Origin: Actinoplanes sp. L3-i22
Lineage (GTDB): Bacteria > Actinomycetota > Actinomycetes > Mycobacteriales > Micromonosporaceae
Length of the DNA stretch: 64,000 nt
Assembly: GCF_019704555.1 (NCBI RefSeq)
Contig: NZ_AP024745.1
Coordinates: forward strand, 8,006,501-8,070,500
Direction: 5' to 3'
The position numbers and the translations under genes are program-made. Below the pieces are notes generated by a model. That model worked only from the letters and a program-made list of their open reading frames with translations. It was not told where the DNA came from and did not search any database. Of the stretch, positions 46,081 to 52,974 are shown in pieces (position 1 is the first letter of the stretch; every line of letters starts with the position of its first letter).

Positions 46081-47259
46081 GAGGGCCGGGGCCAGGGGGC
46101 GCCGGGCGAATTCGCCGCCGGGTAGGCGGGTGGCCAGGGTGTAGACGAGCAGGGCGGCGAGGGTGACCGCCGCGCCGGCCCACAGCGGCGAGGTGTAGCC
46201 GAGGCCCGCGGTGATGGTCAGGCCGCCCAGCCAGGCGCCGAACGCGTTGCCCACGTTGAACGCGGCGATGTTCGCCCCGGACGCCAGGGTCGGCGCCTTG
46301 CCGGCGTAGCTGAGGATGCGCATCTGCAGCCCGGGCACCGTTCCGAAGCCGAACCCGCCCATCAGCAGCAGCCCCGCGACCGCCGCGATCTGGTTTCCGG
46401 CGGTCAGTGCGAACAGGGCCAGCGCCACGGTCAGCGCGGCCAGCAGGACCGTCAGGGTCCGCGGCACGTTGCGGTCGGCGGCCCGGCCGCCGAGGAGGTT
46501 GCCGATGAAAAGACCAAGACCGAAAACGATCAGGAGCCACGGTACGGCGGCAGCCGTGAACCCGCTCACCCCGGTAAGGGTGTACGCCAGGTAGCTGAAG
46601 GCCCCGAACATGCCCCCGAAGCCGAGCACGGTGACCAGGATCGACAGCCACACCTGAAGGCTCGCGAACACCCGGAACTCACCGAACACGCTGCCGCTCG
46701 GGGCGGCCGGCGTGGCCGGGATCAGCGCCGCGATCCCGGCGAGGGCGAGCACGCCCACGGCGGAGATGGCCCAGAACGTCGAGCGCCATCCGGCGGCCTG
46801 GCCCAGGAATGTCCCGAGCGGCACGCCGAGCACGTTGGCGACGGTCAGGCCGGTGAACATGATCGAGATCGCGCCGGCCTTCTTCTCGGCCGGCACCAGG
46901 TCGGTCGCCACCACCGTGCCGATGCCGAAGAACGCGCCGTGGCACAGCGCGGCCAGGATCCGCCCGAGCAGCATCAGGCCGTAGGTCGGGGCCAGCGCGG
47001 AGAGCACGTTCCCGGCGATGAACAGGACCATCAGCCCGAGCAGCGCCCGGCGGCGGTCGATCCGGGTCAGCGCGGCGGTGAGGACGATCGCGCCGACGGC
47101 GACCGCCAGGGCGTACCCGGAGATGAGGCCGCCGGCGACGGCTTCGGTGACCCGGAAGTCGGTGGCGACCTCGGGGAGCAGGCCGGCGATGACGAATTCG
47201 GTGAGTCCGATCCCGAAACCGCCGATCGCCAGCGCGTACAGGGCGATGGGCACGAGCAT
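46069..47259 (-). CDS. MFS exporter (DHA1, AraJ/Cmx-like)
   Basis: This 396-residue, twelve-helix transporter starts at ATG 47259 with GGAGGA just upstream; the 11 extra codons to GTG 47292 fall in a direct repeat and are unlikely to be coding. Helix 1 is ALYALAIGGFGIGLTEFVIAG, the loop 2-3 motif is LTRIDRRRALLGL, and antiporter motif C-like residues are seen in VANVLGVPLGTFLGQAAGWR. This matches DHA1 drug or sugar exporters such as AraJ and chloramphenicol exporters. The divergent MarR gene makes a drug or phenolic inducer likely. Confidence 0.88.
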   Translation of the reverse strand: MLVPIALYALAIGGFGIGLTEFVIAGLLPEVATDFRVTEAVAGGLISGYALAVAVGAIVLTAALTRIDRRRALLGLMVLFIAGNVLSALAPTYGLMLLGRILAALCHGAFFGIGTVVATDLVPAEKKAGAISIMFTGLTVANVLGVPLGTFLGQAAGWRSTFWAISAVGVLALAGIAALIPATPAAPSGSVFGEFRVFASLQVWLSILVTVLGFGGMFGAFSYLAYTLTGVSGFTAAAVPWLLIVFGLGLFIGNLLGGRAADRNVPRTLTVLLAALTVALALFALTAGNQIAAVAGLLLMGGFGFGTVPGLQMRILSYAGKAPTLASGANIAAFNVGNAFGAWLGGLTITAGLGYTSPLWAGAAVTLAALLVYTLATRLPGGEFARRPLAPALATQ

Positions 47260-47262
47260 TCC

Positions 47263-47340
47263 TCCAGCGTGTGCAATATCCAGCGTGTGCAACTAAAAAT
47301 ACTTGCATGCGCGCTATACCCGCGCAAGCGGATGTAGAGT
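47263..47340. promoter_or_regulatory. Divergent MFS/MarR promoter region with repeats
   Basis: TCCAGCGTGTGCAA occurs at 47263-47276 and 47279-47292 (16-bp period). Next to it an imperfect palindrome, CTTGC at 47302-47306 and GCAAG at 47324-47328 around GCGCGCTATACC, is a candidate MarR operator. TAGAGT at 47335-47340 could be a -10 box for the MarR gene. Confidence 0.4.
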
Positions 47341-47342
47341 GA

Positions 47343-47424
47343 GCAGCGCCGCACCCACCGGGGCAGCGCCGCACCCACCGGAGCGGGCCGCACCCACCGG
47401 AGCGGGCCGCACCCACCGGAGCAG
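47343..47424. repeat. 19-20 bp tandem repeat upstream of the MarR gene
   Basis: Four head-to-tail units of GC(A/G)G-type sequence followed by CCGCACCCACCGG (two of 20 bp, then two of 19 bp) lie between the divergent MFS promoter and the MarR start. It is non-coding in the chosen gene model. Confidence 0.8.
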
Positions 47425-47469
47425 ACTGCTGGACGGGTTGTGGGAAATCAGTGCGTGGGAGGGACGACG

Positions 47470-47934
47470 ATGGGGATCGGCAACGACGCGGTGGAGATCC
47501 GCGCGCAGGGCTGGCGCCGCCTCGCCGCCCTGCACGGCCTGATCGAGACGGCTCTGGAGAAGGAGCTGCAGTCCGGCTTCAAGCTCTCGATGGTCGAGTT
47601 CACCGTGCTCGACGCGCTGAGCCGGCAGGACGGCTGGCACATGCGCATGCAGCAGCTGGCCCGCGCCGCGGCACTGTCCAGCAGCGCCACCACCCGCCTG
47701 GTGACCCGGCTGGAGGACCGCGGCCTGCTGACCCGGATCCTCTGCGCCGACGACCGCCGCGGCATCTACACCGAGCTGACCCCGGCCGGGCAGGCGCTGC
47801 TGGCCACGGCGCGACCGACCCACGACCGGGTCCTCGAAGCGTCGCTCACCCGGGCCGAGCTGATTCCCGAGCTGGAGAGCCTGGTCACGGCTCTGACCTC
47901 GGACGAGAAGACCGCTATCGACGTACGGAAATAG
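47470..47934 (+). CDS. MarR-family regulator
   Basis: This 154-residue protein starts at ATG 47470 after GGGAGGGA; an in-frame ATG at 47440 is less likely. The winged HTH is visible as FTVLDALSRQDGWHMRMQQLARAAALSSSATTRLVTRLEDRGLLTR, followed by the wing CADDRRGIYTELTPAGQALL. It would bind as a dimer near its own promoter and that of the divergent MFS exporter, and release on binding a phenolic or drug ligand. The C-terminal helix closes the dimer domain. Confidence 0.9.
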   Translation: MGIGNDAVEIRAQGWRRLAALHGLIETALEKELQSGFKLSMVEFTVLDALSRQDGWHMRMQQLARAAALSSSATTRLVTRLEDRGLLTRILCADDRRGIYTELTPAGQALLATARPTHDRVLEASLTRAELIPELESLVTALTSDEKTAIDVRK

Positions 47935-48019
47935 TGGTTTGCTGTTTTTGATGGGTTTTTGCCCGGTGGCCTCACCGGAATCGCACATTTATTGAGGCCG
48001 GTGGACTCGCTGAGCCAGA

Positions 48020-48724
48020 ATGCGAGCCGTGACCGCCCGTATCCTTGTCGCCGACGACGACCCGAAGCACGCCCAGCTCATCCGGCTCTACCTGGAGCGG
48101 GAGGGGCACCAGGTGCTCACCGTCGGCGACGGCCGGGCGGCCCTGGAGCAGACCCGCGCGCGGCGGCCGGACCTGCTGGTCCTGGACGTGATGATGCCGC
48201 TGGTCGACGGCCTGGACGTGTGCCGGATCCTGCGCGCCGACCCGGACCCGGGGCTGGCCGGGGTGGCGATCCTGCTGGTCACGGCGCGCTCGGCGGAGAG
48301 CGACATGCTGCTCGGGCTGGACATCGGCGCCGACGACTACCTGAGCAAGCCGGTCAGCCCGCGGGAGCTGACCGCACGGATCCGGGCGCTGCTGCGCCGG
48401 GTGCGCGGCGGGGAGAGCCCCGAGGTGCTGCGGGTCGGTGACCTGGAGGTGGACGCGCCGCGCTTCGAGGTGCGGGTGAGCGGCAGCGCGGTGCGGCTGA
48501 CCGCGAAGGAGTTCGCGATCCTGGAGCTGCTGGCCCGGGAGCCGGGGCGGGTGTTCACCCGGGGTCAGATCATCGACAAGACGTTCGGGTTCGAGAACGA
48601 CGTCTCGGAGCGGACCGTGGATGCGCACGTGGTCAACCTGCGCCGCAAGATCGAGGCGAATCCGGCCGAGCCGCGGTACGTGCAGACCGTCTACGGGCGC
48701 GGTTACCGGATGGGCGAGCGGTGA
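48020..48724 (+). CDS. OmpR/PhoB-type response regulator
   Basis: This is a 234-residue protein. The receiver domain (1-125) has the acidic pocket ADDD, the phospho-acceptor Asp56 in LLVLDVMMP, Thr in LLVTAR and Lys in YLSKPVSP. The C-terminal winged helix (about 140-234) has LTAKEFAILELLAREPGRVFTR and DAHVVNLRRKIE, ending QTVYGRGYRMGER. It is transcribed with the histidine kinase, whose GTG overlaps its stop (GTGA). Regulated genes are unknown; the APH and esterase genes lie on the opposite strand. Confidence 0.92.
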   Translation: MRAVTARILVADDDPKHAQLIRLYLEREGHQVLTVGDGRAALEQTRARRPDLLVLDVMMPLVDGLDVCRILRADPDPGLAGVAILLVTARSAESDMLLGLDIGADDYLSKPVSPRELTARIRALLRRVRGGESPEVLRVGDLEVDAPRFEVRVSGSAVRLTAKEFAILELLAREPGRVFTRGQIIDKTFGFENDVSERTVDAHVVNLRRKIEANPAEPRYVQTVYGRGYRMGER

Positions 48725-50520
48725 GTTTCCGGCTGCGGATCTTCCTGCTGGTCTCGATCGTGGCCGGCACGGCGATCGGCGCGACGGCGTGGCTCACGCT
48801 CAGCCTCACCTCGCGGGAGGTCTCCCGGCTGGACAGCGCGCGGCAGAAGCACGAGGCGGAGATCACCGACGCGATCTGGACGTTCGGCGTCACCAACGGG
48901 CGGTGGAACGGCATCGACCGGGTCGTCGACGACCTGTCCCAGCGCACCGGCCTGCACATCCGGGTGGAGGCCGACGGCGAGGTGCTGACCGATTCCGACG
49001 TGCTGCACAACAAGATGGTCGGGCCGATCCAGACCAGTTACACCACGATCGACCCGTACCCGGAGCTCGAACCGGAGATCGGCCGGCAGGCCAGTGTGCT
49101 GTCCTCGGCCGCGTCGGCGAGCCCGGCCGATCAGAAGGTCGCGCAACTCTGGGCCAAGAACCCCAAGCGCCAGATGTACGTGACCGGCCCCGTCCCGGCC
49201 CGTCCGGAACTGCCCGCCGAGCTGTTCGCCACCACGCCGTCCGCCGCCGCCCTGCCGAATCTGGAGTCGCGCGCACTGTTCCAGGTGGCGCAGTACCGGG
49301 CCGCCCTGGTCGCGGTCCGCTGCGGGTACGAGGCCCAGCTGCTGCGCGCGCCGGCGCTGGGCCTGCTCACCGCGCCCTACCTGTCCCCCGCCCAGCTCGC
49401 CGCCGCCCCGCGGTGCGTCCGGGCCGGGCAGGTCAAGGTCTACGGCGACACGGGCTGGCTGGACCAGTGGTGGCAGGCGATCGCCCAGTGCCGGCTCCAG
49501 CCGATGATGTACTTCAACCAGTGCCTGCCGTCGGAGTTCGTCCAGGCGGCGTCGAGCACCGCCGCGCTGCCGGTGCGGGTCTTCTTCGGCGCCGGGCAGA
49601 TGGAGTTGACCGGGCTGGCCCAGCCGGCCGTGTTCGGCGCGGCCGGGCTGCTGCTGGCCGCCGCGATCGGCACCGCCTGGATCGCCCGCCGGATCAGCCG
49701 GCCGGTGCGGGCGCTGACCGGCGCGTCGCTGCAGCTCGCCGCCGGCCAGCTGGACGTGCGGGTGGCCACCCGGGGCAAGGACGAGCTGGCGTTCCTGTCG
49801 TCGTCGTTCAACGCGATGGCCGAGGCGGTGCAGCGCAGCGAGGAGCGCCAGCGCCGGCTGGTCGCCGACGTCGCGCACGAGTTGCGCACCCCGCTGTCGA
49901 ACCTGCGCGGTTACCTGGAGGGCCTGGCCGACGGGGTGATCGAGCCGAGCCCGGAGCTGTTCGCGTCGCTGCACGAGGAGACGCTGCTGACCCGCCGGAT
50001 CCTCGACGACCTGCAGTACCTGGCGCTGGCCGAGGCGGGCGACCTGGCGTACCACCCGGAGCCGCTGGACCTGTCCGAGCTGGCCGCGACGGCGGTCACC
50101 GCGCACCGGGCGAACGCCGCGAACGCCGGGCTGGAGATCGTCATCGACGCGCCCGAGCCGGTCCACGTGCACGCCGACCCGGGCCGGATCCGGCAGGTGC
50201 TGGGCAACCTGCTCAGCAACGCGATCCGCTACACCGACGCCGGTGGCCGGGTCGAGGTGCGGGTGGCCCGCGACCCGTTGACCGCGATCCTGTCGGTGAC
50301 CGACACCGGCGTGGGCATGTCCGAGGCGGAGGTGTCCCGGGTGTTCGACCGGTTCTGGCGGGCCGACCCGGCCCGGCAGCGGGCCACCGGCGGGTCCGGG
50401 CTCGGGCTCACCATCGCCCGGCGGATCGTCGACGACCACGGCGGCAACATCGGCGCGACCAGCCGGCCGGGGCTGGGGTCCACGTTCACGGTCCGGCTGC
50501 CGGCGGCTATCCGCCCGTGA
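48721..50520 (+). CDS. Sensor histidine kinase
   Basis: This is a 599-residue membrane kinase. TM1 is FLLVSIVAGTAIGATAWLTL (about 6-28), followed by an extracytoplasmic sensor domain of about 275 residues with no recognisable ligand motif. TM2 (about 300-320, AVFGAAGLLLAAAIGTAWIA) leads into a HAMP linker (RRISRPVRALTGASLQLAAG). The phospho-His is His386 in VADVAHELRTPLSNL. The HATPase has N-box NLLSNAIRYTDAGG, G1 VTDTGVGM and G2 GGSGLGLTIA. It pairs with the preceding regulator. The last 14 bases overlap the 3' end of the convergent APH-type gene. Confidence 0.92.
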   Translation: MSFRLRIFLLVSIVAGTAIGATAWLTLSLTSREVSRLDSARQKHEAEITDAIWTFGVTNGRWNGIDRVVDDLSQRTGLHIRVEADGEVLTDSDVLHNKMVGPIQTSYTTIDPYPELEPEIGRQASVLSSAASASPADQKVAQLWAKNPKRQMYVTGPVPARPELPAELFATTPSAAALPNLESRALFQVAQYRAALVAVRCGYEAQLLRAPALGLLTAPYLSPAQLAAAPRCVRAGQVKVYGDTGWLDQWWQAIAQCRLQPMMYFNQCLPSEFVQAASSTAALPVRVFFGAGQMELTGLAQPAVFGAAGLLLAAAIGTAWIARRISRPVRALTGASLQLAAGQLDVRVATRGKDELAFLSSSFNAMAEAVQRSEERQRRLVADVAHELRTPLSNLRGYLEGLADGVIEPSPELFASLHEETLLTRRILDDLQYLALAEAGDLAYHPEPLDLSELAATAVTAHRANAANAGLEIVIDAPEPVHVHADPGRIRQVLGNLLSNAIRYTDAGGRVEVRVARDPLTAILSVTDTGVGMSEAEVSRVFDRFWRADPARQRATGGSGLGLTIARRIVDDHGGNIGATSRPGLGSTFTVRLPAAIRP

Positions 50521-51349
50521 TCCGGCGCAGGGTGCTGCGGCCGAGCCGGGCCATCGGCGGGTTGGTCCGGTCGTAGTACCAGACCAGGCCCATGGCCTGT
50601 TGGAACGCCCAGGCTCGGCCGCGTTCCCAGTCCAGGTCGGTGCAGGTGACCGCCGATCGGAAGGCTTCCCGGGTCGCCCGGTCGAAGAGGTGCCAGGCGC
50701 AGATCAGGTCCAGCGCCGGATCGGCCGGGCCGAGGCCGCCGACGTCGAGGACCCCGGCCAGGTGATCACCGTCGGACAGCAGGTTGCCGGGGATCAGGTC
50801 GCCGTGGCACATCACTTCCGGGGACTCGCGGGGCAGCTCGCGCAGCTCGGCCCAGAGCCGGCGCAGCGCCGGGACGTCGAGCAGGCCCTCGCCGGCGCGG
50901 AAACACGACTCCAGGTACGCGTCGTGGGCCGGGAGGTCGCCGCCGCGTCCCTGGCCGCGGAACGTGCGGCCGGCCGGGTCCAGGGTGCGGACGCCGTGGA
51001 TGAACTCGGCCATGTCGTACCCGAAAGCCTGGTTTTGCTGGTGTGAATTTTCGCTGGTCACGGTGCCCGGGAGCCAGGTTTGGACGGACCACGGCCGGGG
51101 GAAGCCGGGGCCGGGCACGCCGAGCGCGACCGGCTCGGGGGTGCGGAACCGGGTCGCGCCGAACAGCTCGCGGGCGGCCGCGGCCTCGGCCTCGACGTCC
51201 TGGTCCTGCAGCGGGAAGCGGGCGGTGAGGCCGTCGCCGAGGCGGAAGACCGCGTTGACGGTGCCGTGCACGCCGACCCGGGCCAGCGGGAGGTCGCGCC
51301 ACTGCGGAAACTGGGCGGCGAGCAGTGCATGTGCGGTTTCGGTCCGCAT
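50507..51349 (-). CDS. Aminoglycoside phosphotransferase (APH)-family kinase
   Basis: This 280-residue protein kinase-like enzyme starts at ATG 51349, sharing one base with the upstream esterase stop (TGATG). Key motifs are the nucleotide-lobe segment LTARFPLQDQD, the catalytic loop VMCHGDLIPGNLL (Brenner motif HGDxxxxN) and the metal-binding LAGVLDVGGLGPADPALDL. In this family the metal motif is usually IDF/W-G, and here it is LDVGG. It may phosphorylate aminoglycosides or other small molecules such as macrolides or sugars; resistance is not proven by sequence. Confidence 0.85.
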   Translation of the reverse strand: MRTETAHALLAAQFPQWRDLPLARVGVHGTVNAVFRLGDGLTARFPLQDQDVEAEAAAARELFGATRFRTPEPVALGVPGPGFPRPWSVQTWLPGTVTSENSHQQNQAFGYDMAEFIHGVRTLDPAGRTFRGQGRGGDLPAHDAYLESCFRAGEGLLDVPALRRLWAELRELPRESPEVMCHGDLIPGNLLSDGDHLAGVLDVGGLGPADPALDLICAWHLFDRATREAFRSAVTCTDLDWERGRAWAFQQAMGLVWYYDRTNPPMARLGRSTLRRITGG

Positions 51350-52242
51350 CACAGCGGGCCGTAGCGGCGGGCGGCCGCCGGGTCCCGGCGGGCGGCCTCG
51401 GCGAGCTCGTCGGCCATCAGCACGCGCAGGGCGGTCGAGGCGGACGGGCCGAACGGGTCGAATCGCGGCGGGTCGCCCTGCCGGCCGGAGGACTGCCAGG
51501 TGAGCCAGGCGTCGTCGAGCGTGCGATCCGCCGTACCGAAGCAGGTTCTCAGAAAGGCGAACGCGGCGCGCAGCGACGCCGTCGCCTCCGGGCCGAGATG
51601 GTCGGCGCCGCGCACCAGGTGGTAGTCGTGGGCGATGTCGAGATCCCACAGCTCGCGGTGCAGCAGCTCGGCGCCGTCGTGCATGTTGAACACGTCGTGG
51701 TCGCCGCAGCGGAGCAGGATCGGCAGGCCGCTGGACCGGATCTGATCGGCGTTGGCGCGCAGCCGGTGCACGATCGTGTCCTCCGGGCGCATCTCGGCGG
51801 CGAACTGCGCGAGCACGCTGAGCGTGTTGCGGGGCCGCGGCTCGGCGGTGAGCAGCGCGGGCGACACCGCGGCGACCGCGGTGAAGCGCGCCGGGTCGGC
51901 GAAGGCGATCCGCAGCGCGCCGTAGCCGCCCATCGAGCTGCCGACCAGCGCGATCGCGCCGGTGTTGAACTCCGTCGCCAGGTGCGCGGGGAACTCCTCG
52001 GCGACCAGGCGCTCCCATCGGCCCAGGTAGAAGCCGCCGACGGTCGGCGTCGAGAGGCAGGCGACCAGGGTCCGCGGGAGGCCGGCCGCCTCGATCACCG
52101 GCCGCATCATGGTGAGCACGTCCGCGGAGGAATTCGCCCCGTGCAGCACCAGAATCAGCGGCAGTCTTTCCGCGTTCGTCCAGCCTTCCGGGGTGAGCAC
52201 GGTGTAGCCGTGGTCGTCGAGGGTGCCGCGCACGAGGTCCAT
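51349..52242 (-). CDS. Esterase-family alpha/beta hydrolase
   Basis: This 297-residue hydrolase is of the esterase D/PHB-depolymerase-like type. I use ATG 52242 (MDLVRGTLDDHGYTVLTPEGW), which has GGAAGG upstream. The oxyanion segment LILVLHGANSS, the nucleophile elbow LVGSSMGGYGALRIA, an acid near ILLRCGDHDVF and a His in VRGADHLGPEA give a complete Ser-Asp-His triad. No signal peptide is visible, so it should be cytosolic. It is translationally coupled to the APH-type gene, which suggests a common detoxification task, though this is inference. Confidence 0.85.
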   Translation of the reverse strand: MDLVRGTLDDHGYTVLTPEGWTNAERLPLILVLHGANSSADVLTMMRPVIEAAGLPRTLVACLSTPTVGGFYLGRWERLVAEEFPAHLATEFNTGAIALVGSSMGGYGALRIAFADPARFTAVAAVSPALLTAEPRPRNTLSVLAQFAAEMRPEDTIVHRLRANADQIRSSGLPILLRCGDHDVFNMHDGAELLHRELWDLDIAHDYHLVRGADHLGPEATASLRAAFAFLRTCFGTADRTLDDAWLTWQSSGRQGDPPRFDPFGPSASTALRVLMADELAEAARRDPAAARRYGPL

Positions 52243-52297
52243 TCCGGCCAGCCTTCCAGTGGTGCGGGAGTGGCGGCCAGCGAATAAACTCCGGCGG

Positions 52298-52834
52298 ATG
52301 CGACTGAGGCGGTTGTGGGTCAAGCATCACGAGGCGGCCAAGTTCCTGCTCGTCGGCGGGGTCTGCCTGGTCGTCACCACCGCGATCAACTACCTGCTGA
52401 AGCTGACCGTGCTGCACGAGAAGCCGGTCACCGCGCTCGCCTTCGCGACGATCGTGGCCACGATCCTGTCCTACGTGCTGAACCGGGAGTGGTCGTTCCG
52501 GACCCGCGGCGGCCGCGAGCAGCATCACGAGGCGGCGCTGTTCTTCGCGGTCAGCGCGATCGGAATCGGTCTGAACCTGGTCCCGCTCGCGGTCTCGCGC
52601 TACCTGCTCGACCTGCGCGTGCCGGACGTCAGCCGCCCGATGCAGGAGATCGCCGACTTCGTCAGCGGGATCGTGCTGGGCACGCTGATCGCGATGGCCT
52701 TCCGGCTCTGGGCGTTCAAGCGCTTCGTCTTCCCGCACGAGGACGCGCGCCCGGCGCGCTCCCGCCCGGGGCCGCGCACCCGGTCCCTGCGGCATCGCCC
52801 GCGTCCGGCGGCTCGGGACCGGTCCGACCTCTAG
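52298..52834 (+). CDS. GtrA-family membrane protein
   Basis: This 178-residue protein has four transmembrane helices: AAKFLLVGGVCLVVTTAINYLL, VTALAFATIVATILSYVLNREWSF, HEAALFFAVSAIGIGLNLVPLA and FVSGIVLGTLIAMAFRLWAFKRFVF. The helix pattern and the NREWSFRTR and FRLWAFKRFVF motifs are those of GtrA flippases, which move polyprenyl-phosphate sugars across the membrane for cell-wall or teichoic-acid glycosylation. An Arg/Pro-rich tail ends it. It is divergent from the esterase gene and followed by a hairpin terminator. Confidence 0.88.
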   Translation: MRLRRLWVKHHEAAKFLLVGGVCLVVTTAINYLLKLTVLHEKPVTALAFATIVATILSYVLNREWSFRTRGGREQHHEAALFFAVSAIGIGLNLVPLAVSRYLLDLRVPDVSRPMQEIADFVSGIVLGTLIAMAFRLWAFKRFVFPHEDARPARSRPGPRTRSLRHRPRPAARDRSDL

Positions 52835-52840
52835 GTTCTG

Positions 52841-52859
52841 TCCCGCCGATCGCGCGGGA
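52841..52859 (+). terminator. Hairpin after the GtrA gene
   Basis: The hairpin is TCCCGC-CGATCGC-GCGGGA, a six-base-pair stem starting 7 bases after the GtrA stop codon, with no U-tract. Confidence 0.45.
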
Positions 52860-52974
52860 GCCGCAACGTAGTCCGGTAGGCCGGTGCGGTGAGGCGGGCC
52901 GGCATGGAATGGTGTGCGCGTGCAGATCGAGCTGGATGACGCTGTCGTGACCCCGGACCAGGGGCGCTGACCGC

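Noticed and set aside
52920..52970. A 16-codon ORF (MQIELDDAVVTPDQGR) just before the STAND/TPR gene
   Set aside because: No ribosome site and no known leader-peptide features; could be a remnant, but support is too weak to list as a gene.
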